DNA from: Paenibacillus albicereus | GTDB lineage: Bacteria > Bacillota > Bacilli > Paenibacillales > Paenibacillaceae | Reading direction: 5' to 3' | DNA: 64,000 bases | Assembly: GCF_012676905.1 (NCBI RefSeq) | Contig: NZ_CP051428.1 | Span: 4,833,001 to 4,897,000 of the forward strand | In this document: positions 35,664 to 45,024 of the stretch, piece by piece | Layout: the number at the start of each line of letters is the position of its first letter | How positions within the stretch are numbered: position 1 is the first letter of the stretch | Made by a program: the position numbers and the translations under genes | Notes under the pieces: generated by a model | The model's database searches: none | The model's input: the letters and a program-made list of their open reading frames with translations, nothing else | Told to the model about the DNA's origin: nothing

Positions 35664-36350
35664 ATGAACTTCAAGCAGGCGGCGGGCATCCAGGCGGCCG
35701 AAGCGGTCGCGAGCGGGATGAAGGTCGGGCTCGGTACGGGATCGACCGTCTACTACACCATTCTGGAGCTGGGACGGCGGATGAAGGAAGAGGGCTTGCG
35801 CTTCACGGGCGTGCCGACCTCGGAGGCGACCGAGAAGCTCGCGCTGGAGCTCGGCATTCCGCTCGCGGAGCTGTCGGAGCTCGAGCCGCTCGACGTCACG
35901 ATCGACGGTGCGGACGAGGTTACGCAAGGGCTTGACCTCATCAAGGGCGGCGGAGCGGCTCATTTTCGCGAGAAGATGGTGGCGGCCGTATCCAAGCGAC
36001 TCGTCATCGTCGCCGACGAGTCCAAGGCCGTCGGCAAGCTCGGCGCGTTCACCGTGCCGGTCGAGATCGCCGCTTACGGCTGGCGCTCGACCGCGAAGCG
36101 CGTCGAAGCCGCCGGCTGCCGCGCCGTGCGCCGCGAGCGGGAAGGACAGCCGATCGTGACCGACAACGGCAATTACGTGCTCGACTGCGACTTCGGCCTG
36201 ATCGACGACCCCGGCGCGCTCGACCGCCAGCTCAAAGGACTGCTCGGCGTGCTGGAAACCGGCCTGTTCGTCGGCATGGCCGACGCCGCCTACGTCGCCG
36301 GACCGGAGGGCGTGCGCGTCATGCGGCGCGAGGCCGGGGAACGGAGCTAG
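35664..36350 (+). CDS. rpiA: Ribose-5-phosphate isomerase A
   Basis: Interconverts ribose-5-phosphate and ribulose-5-phosphate. The 228-residue protein starts MNFKQAAGIQAAEAVASGMK and has the phosphate loop VGLGTGSTVYY, the SEATEKLALELGIPLAEL stretch, the catalytic DVTIDGADEV (aspartates), LIKGGGAAHFREKMVAA with the catalytic glutamate and lysine, and NYVLDCDFG. ATG 35664 follows GGGAGG by ten bases; the longer open frame upstream is not part of the family. The stop is three bases before murG, so the two form an operon. Confidence 0.96.
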   Translation: MNFKQAAGIQAAEAVASGMKVGLGTGSTVYYTILELGRRMKEEGLRFTGVPTSEATEKLALELGIPLAELSELEPLDVTIDGADEVTQGLDLIKGGGAAHFREKMVAAVSKRLVIVADESKAVGKLGAFTVPVEIAAYGWRSTAKRVEAAGCRAVRREREGQPIVTDNGNYVLDCDFGLIDDPGALDRQLKGLLGVLETGLFVGMADAAYVAGPEGVRVMRREAGERS

Positions 36351-36353
36351 CCC

Positions 36354-37886
36354 ATGGAGGAGAACTGGAAGCAAGCGGCAGAAACGGGACAGGAGAGCCG
36401 AACGGCGAAGCATGCGGCCGGCGGCTCCGACACGGGACGCGAGGCGGCCGAGCGCGAGGTCAAGGTGGCGGCGGCGGCAGGACGCGCCTTGCCGAGCCGC
36501 GTCAAGCGCAAGCGCATCGTACTCACCGGCGGCGGCACGACGGGCCATGTGAGCGTCAATCTGGCGCTCATCCCCGGCCTGCTCGAGGACGGCTGGAGCG
36601 TGCATTATATCGGCTCGCGGGACGGCATCGAGCGCTCCCTGATCGAGCCGATCGAGGGCGTGACGTACCATTGCGTCTCCACCGGCAAGCTGCGGCGCTA
36701 CTGGGACCGCAAGAATGTCACCGACGCGCTGCGCGTCGGCAAAGGGCTGCTCCAGGCCGCCTCGCTCATCCGGAAGCTGAAGCCGGACGTCGTCTTCTCC
36801 AAGGGCGGCTTCGTCAGCGTGCCGGTCGTGCTCGCGGCCAAGCTGAACCGCGTGCCGGCGATCATCCACGAATCCGACGTGACGCCGGGCCTCGCCAACC
36901 GGATCGCGATCCCGTGCGCGACGGCCGTCTGCACGACGTTCCCGGAGACGGCGGCCTATATCAAAGGCGCCAAGGTCGTGCAGGCCGGGCCGCTCGTGCG
37001 GCCGGAGCTGTACCAAGGCGACGCCGAGCGCGGCCGGCAGCTGTGCGGCTTCGACCGCAGCCGCCCCGTGCTGCTCGTCATGGGCGGCAGCCTCGGCTCG
37101 CGCCGGCTCAACGAGGCGATAAGCGAGGCGCTGCCGGAGCTGCTGCCGCGCTGGCAGGTCGTGCATCTGCGCGGCAAAGGCCAGGCGAGCCCGGCGGCGG
37201 TCGAGGATGGCGGCAAGCAAGCGCCGCATAGCGCCAGCGGCGCCGAAGGCGCGGCAGGCGGCTCGGCTCCATCCGGGACGGACGCCACCGCGAAAAGACC
37301 GCTTGCGCCGACGGGGTCTGGATCGTCCGCATCGGCAGCCGGCCATCGGGACGCTGGCCTTCAGCCGGGCGGTCCGCTCGTCCGCATCGGCGGCGTGCCC
37401 GTCGACCCGGCTGCGGAGCGGCTAGCGGCGGGCGGCCCGGGCGGGTCCGACGGGCTCGTGCCGCTCGCTCCCGAAGGAGAGGAGGCCGGCCACAAGCTGA
37501 TCGAGCCGATGGGCGGCTACCGCTCCTTCGAGTACTTGTCCGAAGAGCTGCCGGATGTGCTCGCGATGGCCGATGCCGTGCTCTCGCGAGCCGGCGCGAA
37601 CGCGATCTTCGAGCTGCTGGCGCTGCGCAAGCCGATGCTGCTCGTGCCGCTGACGCTCGCGCAGAGCCGCGGCGACCAGATCCGCAACGCCGCCTCGTTC
37701 GAGGCGGCGGGGCTGGCGCGCGTGCTGCCGGAGGAGAAGCTCTCCACCGTCACGCTGCTGCAGGAGCTGCGCGCGCTCGCGGACAGCGGCCCGGAGCTCG
37801 ACGCCCGCATGGCGGAGGCCGCTCCGGCCGATCCGCTTCCGCTGCTGCATCGGCTGATCCGCGAGGCGGCGGAAGGCCGGGGATAG
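36354..37886 (+). CDS. murG: MurG-type N-acetylglucosaminyltransferase with large insertion
   Basis: Adds GlcNAc to lipid I to make lipid II at the inner face of the membrane. MurG features: VLTGGGTTGHVSVNLALIPG (residues ~57-76, GGTTGH variant seen in Firmicutes paralogues), VFSKGGFVSVPVVLAAKLNR, IIHESDVTPGLANRIA, VVQAGPLVRPELY, VLLVMGGSLGSRRLNEAI, and ADAVLSRAGANAIFELLALR with LLVPL. At 510 residues it is ~150 longer than usual. A 53-residue charged N-terminal extension precedes the fold, and residues ~277-387, between HLRGKG and GYRSFEYLSEELPDVLAMAD, are a Gly/Ala/Pro/Ser-rich insertion. GGAG seven bases before ATG 36354. Possibly a second MurG besides one in the division cluster. Confidence 0.88.
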   Translation: MEENWKQAAETGQESRTAKHAAGGSDTGREAAEREVKVAAAAGRALPSRVKRKRIVLTGGGTTGHVSVNLALIPGLLEDGWSVHYIGSRDGIERSLIEPIEGVTYHCVSTGKLRRYWDRKNVTDALRVGKGLLQAASLIRKLKPDVVFSKGGFVSVPVVLAAKLNRVPAIIHESDVTPGLANRIAIPCATAVCTTFPETAAYIKGAKVVQAGPLVRPELYQGDAERGRQLCGFDRSRPVLLVMGGSLGSRRLNEAISEALPELLPRWQVVHLRGKGQASPAAVEDGGKQAPHSASGAEGAAGGSAPSGTDATAKRPLAPTGSGSSASAAGHRDAGLQPGGPLVRIGGVPVDPAAERLAAGGPGGSDGLVPLAPEGEEAGHKLIEPMGGYRSFEYLSEELPDVLAMADAVLSRAGANAIFELLALRKPMLLVPLTLAQSRGDQIRNAASFEAAGLARVLPEEKLSTVTLLQELRALADSGPELDARMAEAAPADPLPLLHRLIREAAEGRG

Positions 37887-38243
37887 CTAGCGGTCCCGGC
37901 AGCAGTCCGGTTTTTCGGGCCGCAACGGCTGGGGAGGGCGTTTCTTCTGCCTGCAGCCGGATTTTGCAAGCGTTCGAGGACGCCCGCACGCGGACGACGT
38001 CGGCAGCGCATAGGGAATCAACATCAAAAAGGCATCTCTCGCGTCGAGTCGACGTGGGAGATGCCTTTTTGGAGCGTGCTAGCTGCGGCATGACTGCCGG
38101 CGGGCACGACAAGGGAGCCGATCGATTCATGGCCGGCTCGATGCGCAGCGCATCGGATCGCGACGAGGGAGTCGAAATGCCTTGGCTGGCGGAGAGCGAG
38201 CACCTTGTACCGACGAGGGGTGGCCATCAGGCAGAGCTGCGCT
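37887..38243. other. Intergenic region between convergent murG and ptsI
   Basis: 357 bases without a convincing gene. It contains the bidirectional terminator at 38026-38070; the rest shows no recognisable signal. Short open frames here lack ribosome sites and family resemblance. Confidence 0.6.
38026..38070. terminator. Bidirectional terminator between murG and ptsI
   Basis: AAAAAGGCATCTC and GAGATGCCTTTTT form a perfect 13-bp stem with A- and T-tracts on both sides and a 19-base loop that itself contains the palindrome GTCGAGTCGAC-like core. Confidence 0.95.
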
Positions 38244-40142
38244 CTAGGCGCGCGCGGCCGCCTCCGGCACGCGCGCGGCGACCAGCGCGCGCACCTCGTC
38301 CGCGCTGTCCAGGTCGAGCGCAGCGGCGGCCAGCCCCGCCAGCTCGGTGCGGCTCAGGCGCGAGAGCAGCGCCCGCGTGCCGAGGATGGCGGACGAGCTC
38401 ATGCTGAACTCGTCCAGCCCCATGCCGAGCAGCAGCGGCACCGCCAGCGGCTGCCCGGCCATCTCGCCGCACATGCCGACCCATTTGCCTTCGGCGTGGG
38501 CGGCGCGGATGACGCGGTCGATGAGCCGCAGCACCGGCGGGTGCAGCGGATCGCCAAGCGCGCCGAGCTTCGGATGCATCCGGTCCGCCGCCATCGCGTA
38601 CTGCACGAGGTCGTTCGTGCCGATGCTGAAGAAGTCGACCTCGCGCGCCAGCCGGTCGGCCATCATGGCCGCGGCGGGAATCTCGATCATGATGCCGGCC
38701 TCCATCGGGCCGCCGAGCTCCCGCCCCTCGGCGAGCAGCTCCGCGCGCGCCTCGTCCAGCAGCGCCTTGGCGCGCCGCCACTCGCCGATCGTCGCGACCA
38801 TCGGGAACATGACCTTGACGTTCCCGTGCGCTCCCGCCCGCAAGATCGCCCGCAGCTGCGTCTTGAACAGCTCCGGCCGGTCGAGGCTGATACGCAGCGC
38901 CCGATAGCCGAGGAACGGATTGTCCTCGCGGGGCAGCTCCAGCAGCGGCAGCTCCTTGTCGCCGCCGATGTCCATCGTGCGGATGACGACAGGGCGATCC
39001 GACCCCATCGCCTCCGCCGCGGCGCGGTAGGCGCCGTACTGCTCGTCCTCGCTCGGCAGCGAGCTCCGGCCCATGTACAGGAACTCCGTGCGGAACAGCC
39101 CGACACCCTCGGCGTCGTGGCGGCGCGCCTGCTGGGCATCCTCGGCCGATCCGATGTTGGCGGCGAGCTCGACCGCCGCGCCGTCCGCCGTCACCGACGG
39201 CCGGCCGCGGTACGCCTCGTTCTCCGCGAGCGCGCGGCGATGCCGCTCCTGCAGCGCCCGGTACCGCTCAAGCTGCTCTGGTGAAGGATTCATCACGATC
39301 TCGCCGCTGAACCCATCGACGACGACGGTCTGCCCGTCGCGGATGTCCGCCAGCGCCTCGCCCGCGCCGACCGCCGCCGCGACGCCGACCGAGCGGGCGA
39401 TGATCGCGCTGTGCGACGTGCGGCCGCCCGCTGCCGTGGCGAAGCCCGCCACCTCCGCCGGATCGAGCGCCGCCGTATCCGACGGCGTCAAGTCCTCGGC
39501 GATCAGCACGTACGGAAGGCTCGCTCCAGTCCCGGCATGGGAGGAACGACCCCGTGCCGGGGCATCTGCGGACGGGGACAGGGCGTCTTCCTCTGCATCC
39601 GCCGCGCCTGGCTCGGAAGCAGCCGTTTCAGACATCGGTTTCTCCGACGCCGCTCCCCTGCCTTCCGCCTCTGCCGCTCCGACGGCATCTCCGGCGCCTG
39701 CCGGCGCGTCATCCTGCAGCAGCCGGATGACGCGCCGGCTCACGTCCCGCACGTCCGCCGCGCGCTCGCGCAAGTACGGATCGTCCAGCGCCGCGATGAT
39801 CGCCGCGACCTCCTCCGCCGTGCGCCACAGCGCGGCGTCCGCGGCCAGCCGCTCCTGGGCGACGAGCTCCCGGGCCACGCCGACGAGCTCCTCGTCCTCG
39901 AGCAGCAGCGCATGCGCCTCGAAAATCTCGGCTTCCTTGTCCCGGCCGTCGGCGGCCATCCGCGCCCGCAGCGCTTCCAGCTCGGCAGCCGCCCGCGCGA
40001 CGGCGGCGTCCAGCCGCGTCGCCTCGCGCTCCGCCTCCTCCGCCGCGACATGCCGCTCCGCGACGGCGACGTCCGCCCCGAGACGCTTCGCGATGCCGAT
40101 CGCGTAGCCCGGAGCGGCGCCGATGCCTTGAATCGTCCGCAT
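38244..40142 (-). CDS. ptsI: PTS enzyme I with low-complexity insertion
   Basis: Phosphoenolpyruvate-protein phosphotransferase: takes phosphate from PEP and gives it to HPr. The 632-residue protein has IQGIGAAPGYAIGIAKRL, the phosphohistidine motif GGRTSHSAIIARS (H244), the PEP-binding EGVGLFRTEFLYMGR and VVIRTMDIGGDKELP, and the cysteine/C-terminal motifs FFSIGTNDLVQY and GMCGEMAGQPLAVPLLLGMG. The usual length is ~570; the surplus is an Ala/Glu/Ser-rich insertion at residues ~146-208, between the HPr-binding helices and VLIAEDLTPSDTA. Starts eight bases after ptsH. Last gene of the glcT-crr-ptsGHI operon. Confidence 0.96.
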   Translation of the reverse strand: MRTIQGIGAAPGYAIGIAKRLGADVAVAERHVAAEEAEREATRLDAAVARAAAELEALRARMAADGRDKEAEIFEAHALLLEDEELVGVARELVAQERLAADAALWRTAEEVAAIIAALDDPYLRERAADVRDVSRRVIRLLQDDAPAGAGDAVGAAEAEGRGAASEKPMSETAASEPGAADAEEDALSPSADAPARGRSSHAGTGASLPYVLIAEDLTPSDTAALDPAEVAGFATAAGGRTSHSAIIARSVGVAAAVGAGEALADIRDGQTVVVDGFSGEIVMNPSPEQLERYRALQERHRRALAENEAYRGRPSVTADGAAVELAANIGSAEDAQQARRHDAEGVGLFRTEFLYMGRSSLPSEDEQYGAYRAAAEAMGSDRPVVIRTMDIGGDKELPLLELPREDNPFLGYRALRISLDRPELFKTQLRAILRAGAHGNVKVMFPMVATIGEWRRAKALLDEARAELLAEGRELGGPMEAGIMIEIPAAAMMADRLAREVDFFSIGTNDLVQYAMAADRMHPKLGALGDPLHPPVLRLIDRVIRAAHAEGKWVGMCGEMAGQPLAVPLLLGMGLDEFSMSSSAILGTRALLSRLSRTELAGLAAAALDLDSADEVRALVAARVPEAAARA

Positions 40143-40150
40143 CGCCGCCC

Positions 40151-40411
40151 CTACTCCGCCTCGGCGGCGCTCAGCACCGCGCCGATCGCGTCGACGACGG
40201 CCTCCGCGCCGTCGCCCTCGGCCGCTACCGTGATCGAGTCGCCCTGCTTGGCGCCGATCGACAGCACCTTCACGAGGCTTTTCGCGCTGCCGCGCGTCTC
40301 GCCCTTGACGAGATGCACGTCGCCGGCGAAGCCTTTGGCCGCCTCGACGATCTTGCGCGCCGGACGGGCATGGATACCCGTCGGGTTGGCGATGATGAAT
40401 GTCTTTTCCAT
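40151..40411 (-). CDS. ptsH: Phosphocarrier protein HPr
   Basis: An 86-residue HPr. The PEP-dependent phosphorylation site is H14 in NPTGIHARPARKIVEAA; the regulatory HPr-kinase site is S45 in GSAKSLVKVLSIGAKQGD, which in Firmicutes makes HPr-Ser-P, the partner of CcpA in carbon catabolite repression. ATG 40411 follows GAGGAGAG; the open frame further upstream is not family-like. Located between ptsG and ptsI. Confidence 0.97.
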   Translation of the reverse strand: MEKTFIIANPTGIHARPARKIVEAAKGFAGDVHLVKGETRGSAKSLVKVLSIGAKQGDSITVAAEGDGAEAVVDAIGAVLSAAEAE

Positions 40412-40451
40412 GATGGAATCTCTCCTCTCGAATGAAAAGCCGGAATTCTTC

Positions 40452-41921
<1,470 letters not shown>

Positions 41922-41949
41922 ATCGTGTTCTCCTTTACGTTTTGAGTCG

Positions 41950-42444
41950 TTACGCCTGCTTGAGCGTCACGGCGTACTTGCCGGCTTCGCCTGCGCGCAC
42001 GGCGCCGGGCGTGATGTCGACCTTCTCCGCCGCGTCCTCTTCGGCGACGATGACCGGCGAGATCGCCGGATGGCCCGCCGCGCGGATCGCCTCGAGGTCG
42101 AACTCGATCAGCGGCTGCCCGGCCTTGACGGCGTCGCCGGTCTGGACGAGCGCCTTGAAGCCCGCGCCTTTCATCGCCACCGTATTGATGCCGATATGGA
42201 TGAGCAGCTGCAGGCCGGACTCATGCTCGACGATGACGGCGTGATGCGTATCGATCAGATGCGCGACCGTGCCGTCGAACGGAGCGACCGCGACGCCCTC
42301 CGACGGCTCGATTGCCGCTCCTGGCCCCATCAGTCCCTGCGCGAACGCCTCGTCCGGCACGTCCGCCAGCGGAGCGAGCCTCCCCGTCATCGGTGCCAGC
42401 ACCTCTACCTGCTTCTTGCCGCTTCCGAAAAGCTTCTTGAACAT
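41950..42444 (-). CDS. crr: PTS EIIA, glucose type
   Basis: A 164-residue soluble IIA-Glc. MFKKLFGSGKKQVEVLAPMT start, GLMGPGAAIEPSEG, FDGTVAHLIDTHHAVIVEHE (H74) and LLIHIGINTVAMKGAGF with the phosphorylated H83. It passes phosphate from HPr to the IIB domain. ATG 42444 follows AAGGAGAG by nine bases. Thirteen bases after glcT and 28 before ptsG. Confidence 0.96.
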   Translation of the reverse strand: MFKKLFGSGKKQVEVLAPMTGRLAPLADVPDEAFAQGLMGPGAAIEPSEGVAVAPFDGTVAHLIDTHHAVIVEHESGLQLLIHIGINTVAMKGAGFKALVQTGDAVKAGQPLIEFDLEAIRAAGHPAISPVIVAEEDAAEKVDITPGAVRAGEAGKYAVTLKQA

Positions 42445-42457
42445 GATCGATCTCTCC

Positions 42458-43369
42458 TTATCGTGGTCGATTTTCCGAGCGAGGCGAGGCCGGTGCGGCG
42501 CTCCCGCCGCCCTTCCCCGCGCAGGCTTCCAGCAACCGATGCACATGCATCGCCAGGAAGCCGATTTCATGGTTGCTGACCGGCAGTTCAAGCTCGGTCT
42601 TCATCTTTTCCGCCGCGGCGGCGGCGATCCGGTGCACCTCGGGATACTTGCCGGCGATCTCCTCGGCGAACGGATGGGTCGCGCTCCGCCCCTCGGCCAA
42701 CCGGTCCACCGCATGATGGAGGTGCATGACGAGCCGGGCGTAGTCGCTGCCGGAGCGGGGGATGGCGAGGCCGCCCTCCCGCTCGATGACGTCGATCATG
42801 TCGGCGACGAGGCGCGTGCGCCGGGCCAGCTGGCCTGCGGACAGCTCGCCGGCGGCAGAGTGCACGTGGAACGTCAGGAAGCCGACCTCCTCCTCGGGGA
42901 GCGAGACGCCGAACGCCTCCTCCACCATGCGGGCCGCCTCCTCGGCGATCTGGTACTCCTGAGGCAGCGCGAGCTTGGTCTCCTCCAGGAACGGATTGTG
43001 GATGTCCATGCCCCGCTTGAGCCGATACACCGCGAACTGGATATGGCTCGGCAAGGCGAAGTAGACGTTCGGATGGACCGGGATGCCCATGTCGCGGCGG
43101 ATGCGCTCGACGATCCGCTCGGCGATCGCGAGCGTCTGCGGCTCGATCTCCTCGAGCAGCGTCCGATAGCGCTCCGCGGCCTCCTCGTCGTCCAGCCGAT
43201 AGCGCTTCTCGATGCGCGGGTCGTCCTTGGCGATGCCGTCGCCGGCCTTCGCCCCGAAGCCGATGCCTTTGCCGAACAGCACGACCTCCCGGCCCCCGGC
43301 CTCGCTTACCGCCAAGATGACGTTGCTGCCGACCGGACGCTCGATCCGGTACCGGTCGCTTTCGCTCAT
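42458..43369 (-). CDS. glcT: BglG/GlcT-family transcription antiterminator
   Basis: A 303-residue RNA-binding regulator. N-terminal CAT RNA-binding domain (RYRIERPVGSNVILAVSEAG, GREVVLFGKGIGFGAKAGD), then PRD1 (HPNVYFALPSHIQFAVYRLK; LPEEEVGFLTFHVHSAAGEL) and PRD2 (DYARLVMHLHHAVDRLAEG; LPVSNHEIGFLAMHVHRLLE) with the phosphorylatable histidines. In B. subtilis the free EIIB-Glc phosphorylates and inactivates GlcT; without glucose flow it cannot antiterminate. ATG 43369 lies five bases after GGAGGAGG. The frame upstream runs through the RAT/terminator leader and is not coding. Here glcT is the first gene of the operon it controls. Confidence 0.94.
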   Translation of the reverse strand: MSESDRYRIERPVGSNVILAVSEAGGREVVLFGKGIGFGAKAGDGIAKDDPRIEKRYRLDDEEAAERYRTLLEEIEPQTLAIAERIVERIRRDMGIPVHPNVYFALPSHIQFAVYRLKRGMDIHNPFLEETKLALPQEYQIAEEAARMVEEAFGVSLPEEEVGFLTFHVHSAAGELSAGQLARRTRLVADMIDVIEREGGLAIPRSGSDYARLVMHLHHAVDRLAEGRSATHPFAEEIAGKYPEVHRIAAAAAEKMKTELELPVSNHEIGFLAMHVHRLLEACAGKGGGSAAPASPRSENRPR

Positions 43370-43420
43370 CGGACCTCCTCCTTCCCCCTGCCTGCTGCCC
43401 TTACCATTCCCCGGAAACGC

Positions 43421-43536
43421 AAAAAAACCAAGGGCAGCGGGCGAAATCAAGCCGAAGCCTCCCCTTGGCAGGGAATCTTCCGCATCAACTTCGCGCCGCT
43501 TTCCTTGGCTCATGCCTAATTGAATAGTAACACGCC
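43421..43536 (-). promoter_or_regulatory. GlcT-type RAT antiterminator overlapping an intrinsic terminator
   Basis: Minus strand 43536-43507 reads GGCGTGTTACTATTCAATTA then GGCATGAGCC, closely matching the GlcT-bound RAT of B. subtilis ptsG (GTGTTACT...AGGCATGAG). Its 3' end overlaps the 5' arm of a terminator: CCAAGG (43508-43503) and AGCGGcGCGAA pair with TTCGCCCGCT and CCTTGG, followed by seven Ts (43427-43421). RAT and terminator are thus mutually exclusive. A shorter CCAAGGG/CCCTTGG stem nested inside is an alternative. Confidence 0.82.
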
Positions 43537-43617
43537 TGGTAACGGGCCTATTGGGTTTTGTGGATCACTCCTCCCTGCCCGGGATTTCGGGGCCACGGGA
43601 AAAACGTCACGGGACAA

Positions 43618-43647
43618 ACTATAGCGCATCTAAAGCGCTTCCGTCAA
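43618..43647 (-). promoter_or_regulatory. Promoter of the pts operon with embedded cre-like site
   Basis: TTGACG, 18 bases, TATAGT on the minus strand. The spacer contains GGAAGCGCTTTA (43630-43643), close to the CcpA cre consensus TGAAAGCGCTTTCA. Transcription would start near 43611, giving a leader of about 240 bases that carries the RAT. Confidence 0.75.
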
Positions 43648-43707
43648 CGGTAAGTTGAGCCATCCGGCGCCGCTCTCAAACTCGATGTAATCTATGCTTA
43701 CATTTGA

Positions 43708-43736
43708 TTGACAATGGACAACGCATCCGGCATATT
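43708..43736 (+). promoter_or_regulatory. Sigma-A promoter of the lactate dehydrogenase gene
   Basis: A perfect TTGACA, 17-base spacer, CATATT. Back-to-back with the pts promoter, about 60 bases before the ldh start. Confidence 0.65.
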
Positions 43737-43795
43737 TTGTTCCATACCGGCGAATCGGAGCCAGGCTTCGAAGCCGCGCGAAGGAGCGGATGGAC

Positions 43796-44749
43796 ATGAC
43801 GGGGAAACTGCGCAAGGCCGCCATCATCGGTGCCGGACAGGTCGGGGCGAGCTGCGCCTACGCCATGCTGAACCAATCGGTATGCGACGAGATCCTGCTC
43901 GTCGGCCGCAGCGAGAAGCGCACGCAGGCGCAGGCGCTCGACCTGTCCCACTGCGTCGACTTCAGCCACTCCCGCACGAAGGTGCGGGCCGGCGCGCTGG
44001 ACGAATGCTGCGACATGGACCTCATCCTCCTGTGCGCGGGGGAGAATCCGGGCGACGGCCGCACGCGGCTCGACCTGCTCGACTCCTCCTACGAGCTGTA
44101 CAAGGACATGATCGGCCGCCTCATGCAGACCGGCTTCGACGGCATCTTCCTCGTCGCCGCCAATCCGGTCGACATCGTCACCCATCTCGTCTGGAAGCTG
44201 TCAGGGCTGCCCCGCGAGCGCGTCATCGGCAGCGGCACCTCGATCGACACCGCCCGGCTGAAGACGCTGCTCTCCGAGCATCTGCCGGTCGACCCGCGCA
44301 GCGTGCACGGCTACGTCATGGGCGAGCACGGGGAGTCTCAGTTCCCCGTCTGGTCGCATGTGACGGTCGGCGGCAAGCCGCTCGGCGACATCCTCGCCCA
44401 GCATCCCGAGCGGTTCCGGAGCCTCAGCCTCGACGAGATCGCGCTGCGCACGCGCAACGCAGGCTGGGAGATCCTCCTCGGCAAAGGCTCCACCCACTAC
44501 GGCATCGCCGCCGCGCTCACCGCGATCGCGCGCTCGATCCTGAACAACGACCACCGCATCATGGCCGTATCGGCCATTCTCGACGGGGAGTACGGGCAGC
44601 GGGACATCGGCATCGGCGTGCCGGCCATCCTGTCGCGCGGCGGCATCCAGGAGGTGCTGGAGCTGCGGCTCAGCGAGGCGGAGCGGGAGCTGTTCGAGCG
44701 CTCCTGCGCGATCGTGCGGCAGACGATGGCGAAGCTGCCGGCGCTGTAA
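43796..44749 (+). CDS. ldh: L-lactate dehydrogenase-like protein
   Basis: A 317-residue NAD-dependent 2-hydroxyacid dehydrogenase of the LDH/MDH family. Features: AAIIGAGQVGASCAYAMLNQ, VAANPVDIVTHLVWKLSGLP, IGSGTSIDTARLKTLLSEHL (Asp168/Arg171 equivalents) and the catalytic histidine in YVMGEHGESQFPVWS. The substrate loop reads LCAGENPGDGRTRLDLL where LDHs have A-N-Q-K-P-G-E-T-R-L-D: Arg109 is kept but the specificity glutamine is a proline, so substrate may differ (for example other 2-oxoacids). ATG 43796 is nine bases after AAGGAG; ATG 43790 is too close. Divergent from the pts operon. Confidence 0.88.
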   Translation: MTGKLRKAAIIGAGQVGASCAYAMLNQSVCDEILLVGRSEKRTQAQALDLSHCVDFSHSRTKVRAGALDECCDMDLILLCAGENPGDGRTRLDLLDSSYELYKDMIGRLMQTGFDGIFLVAANPVDIVTHLVWKLSGLPRERVIGSGTSIDTARLKTLLSEHLPVDPRSVHGYVMGEHGESQFPVWSHVTVGGKPLGDILAQHPERFRSLSLDEIALRTRNAGWEILLGKGSTHYGIAAALTAIARSILNNDHRIMAVSAILDGEYGQRDIGIGVPAILSRGGIQEVLELRLSEAERELFERSCAIVRQTMAKLPAL

Positions 44750-44774
44750 GGCAGGGCGGCCATCGTGGAGCCCA

Positions 44775-44891
44775 GCCTGCTCTGCTGGCGGAACAGGCAT
44801 CACGAGGCCGAGCCTGCTCCACTGGCGGAGCAGGCATCATCACGCAGGCCGAGCCTGCACCGCTGGCGGAGCAGGCATCATTACGCAGGCC
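44775..44891 (+). repeat. Three tandem hairpin repeats after ldh
   Basis: Three imperfect copies beginning at 44775, 44812 and 44853 (spacing 37 and 41). Each contains GCCTGCTC...GAGCAGGC or a close variant around a CTGGCG-type loop, then ATCATCACGCAGGCCGA. Located between ldh and the dGTPase gene, both rightward; could act as terminators or mRNA-end hairpins, though no T-tract follows. Confidence 0.8.
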
Positions 44892-44975
44892 GCCGGGCCG
44901 CCGCTGGCATGGCTCCGCTTCCGCAGGGCGCTTGTTCTGCGGGACAGCTTCCTCTACCGGAGCGCCCGCGCTTCA

Positions 44976-44984
44976 TGCTACAAT
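44976..44984 (+). promoter_or_regulatory. Extended -10 promoter of the dGTPase gene
   Basis: TGCTACAAT (TGn plus TACAAT) lies 40 bases before the ATG; no -35 is visible. Confidence 0.5.
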
Positions 44985-45024
44985 TTGCAAAATACTCGGC
45001 ACGCCAAGGGGGACGCGGCAACAG

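Noticed and set aside
35390-35689. 100-residue N-terminal extension of cardiolipin synthase
   Set aside because: Not family-like and overlapping the rpiA promoter; from 35389 the protein has the standard length.
43370-43513. N-terminal extension of GlcT by 48 codons
   Set aside because: The frame is open but overlaps the RAT/terminator leader; the CAT domain begins at the ATG at 43369, which has a near-ideal ribosome site.
43708-45024. 440-codon extension of the dGTPase frame upstream through ldh
   Set aside because: It runs out of frame through the ldh gene; dGTPase family similarity starts at 45025.
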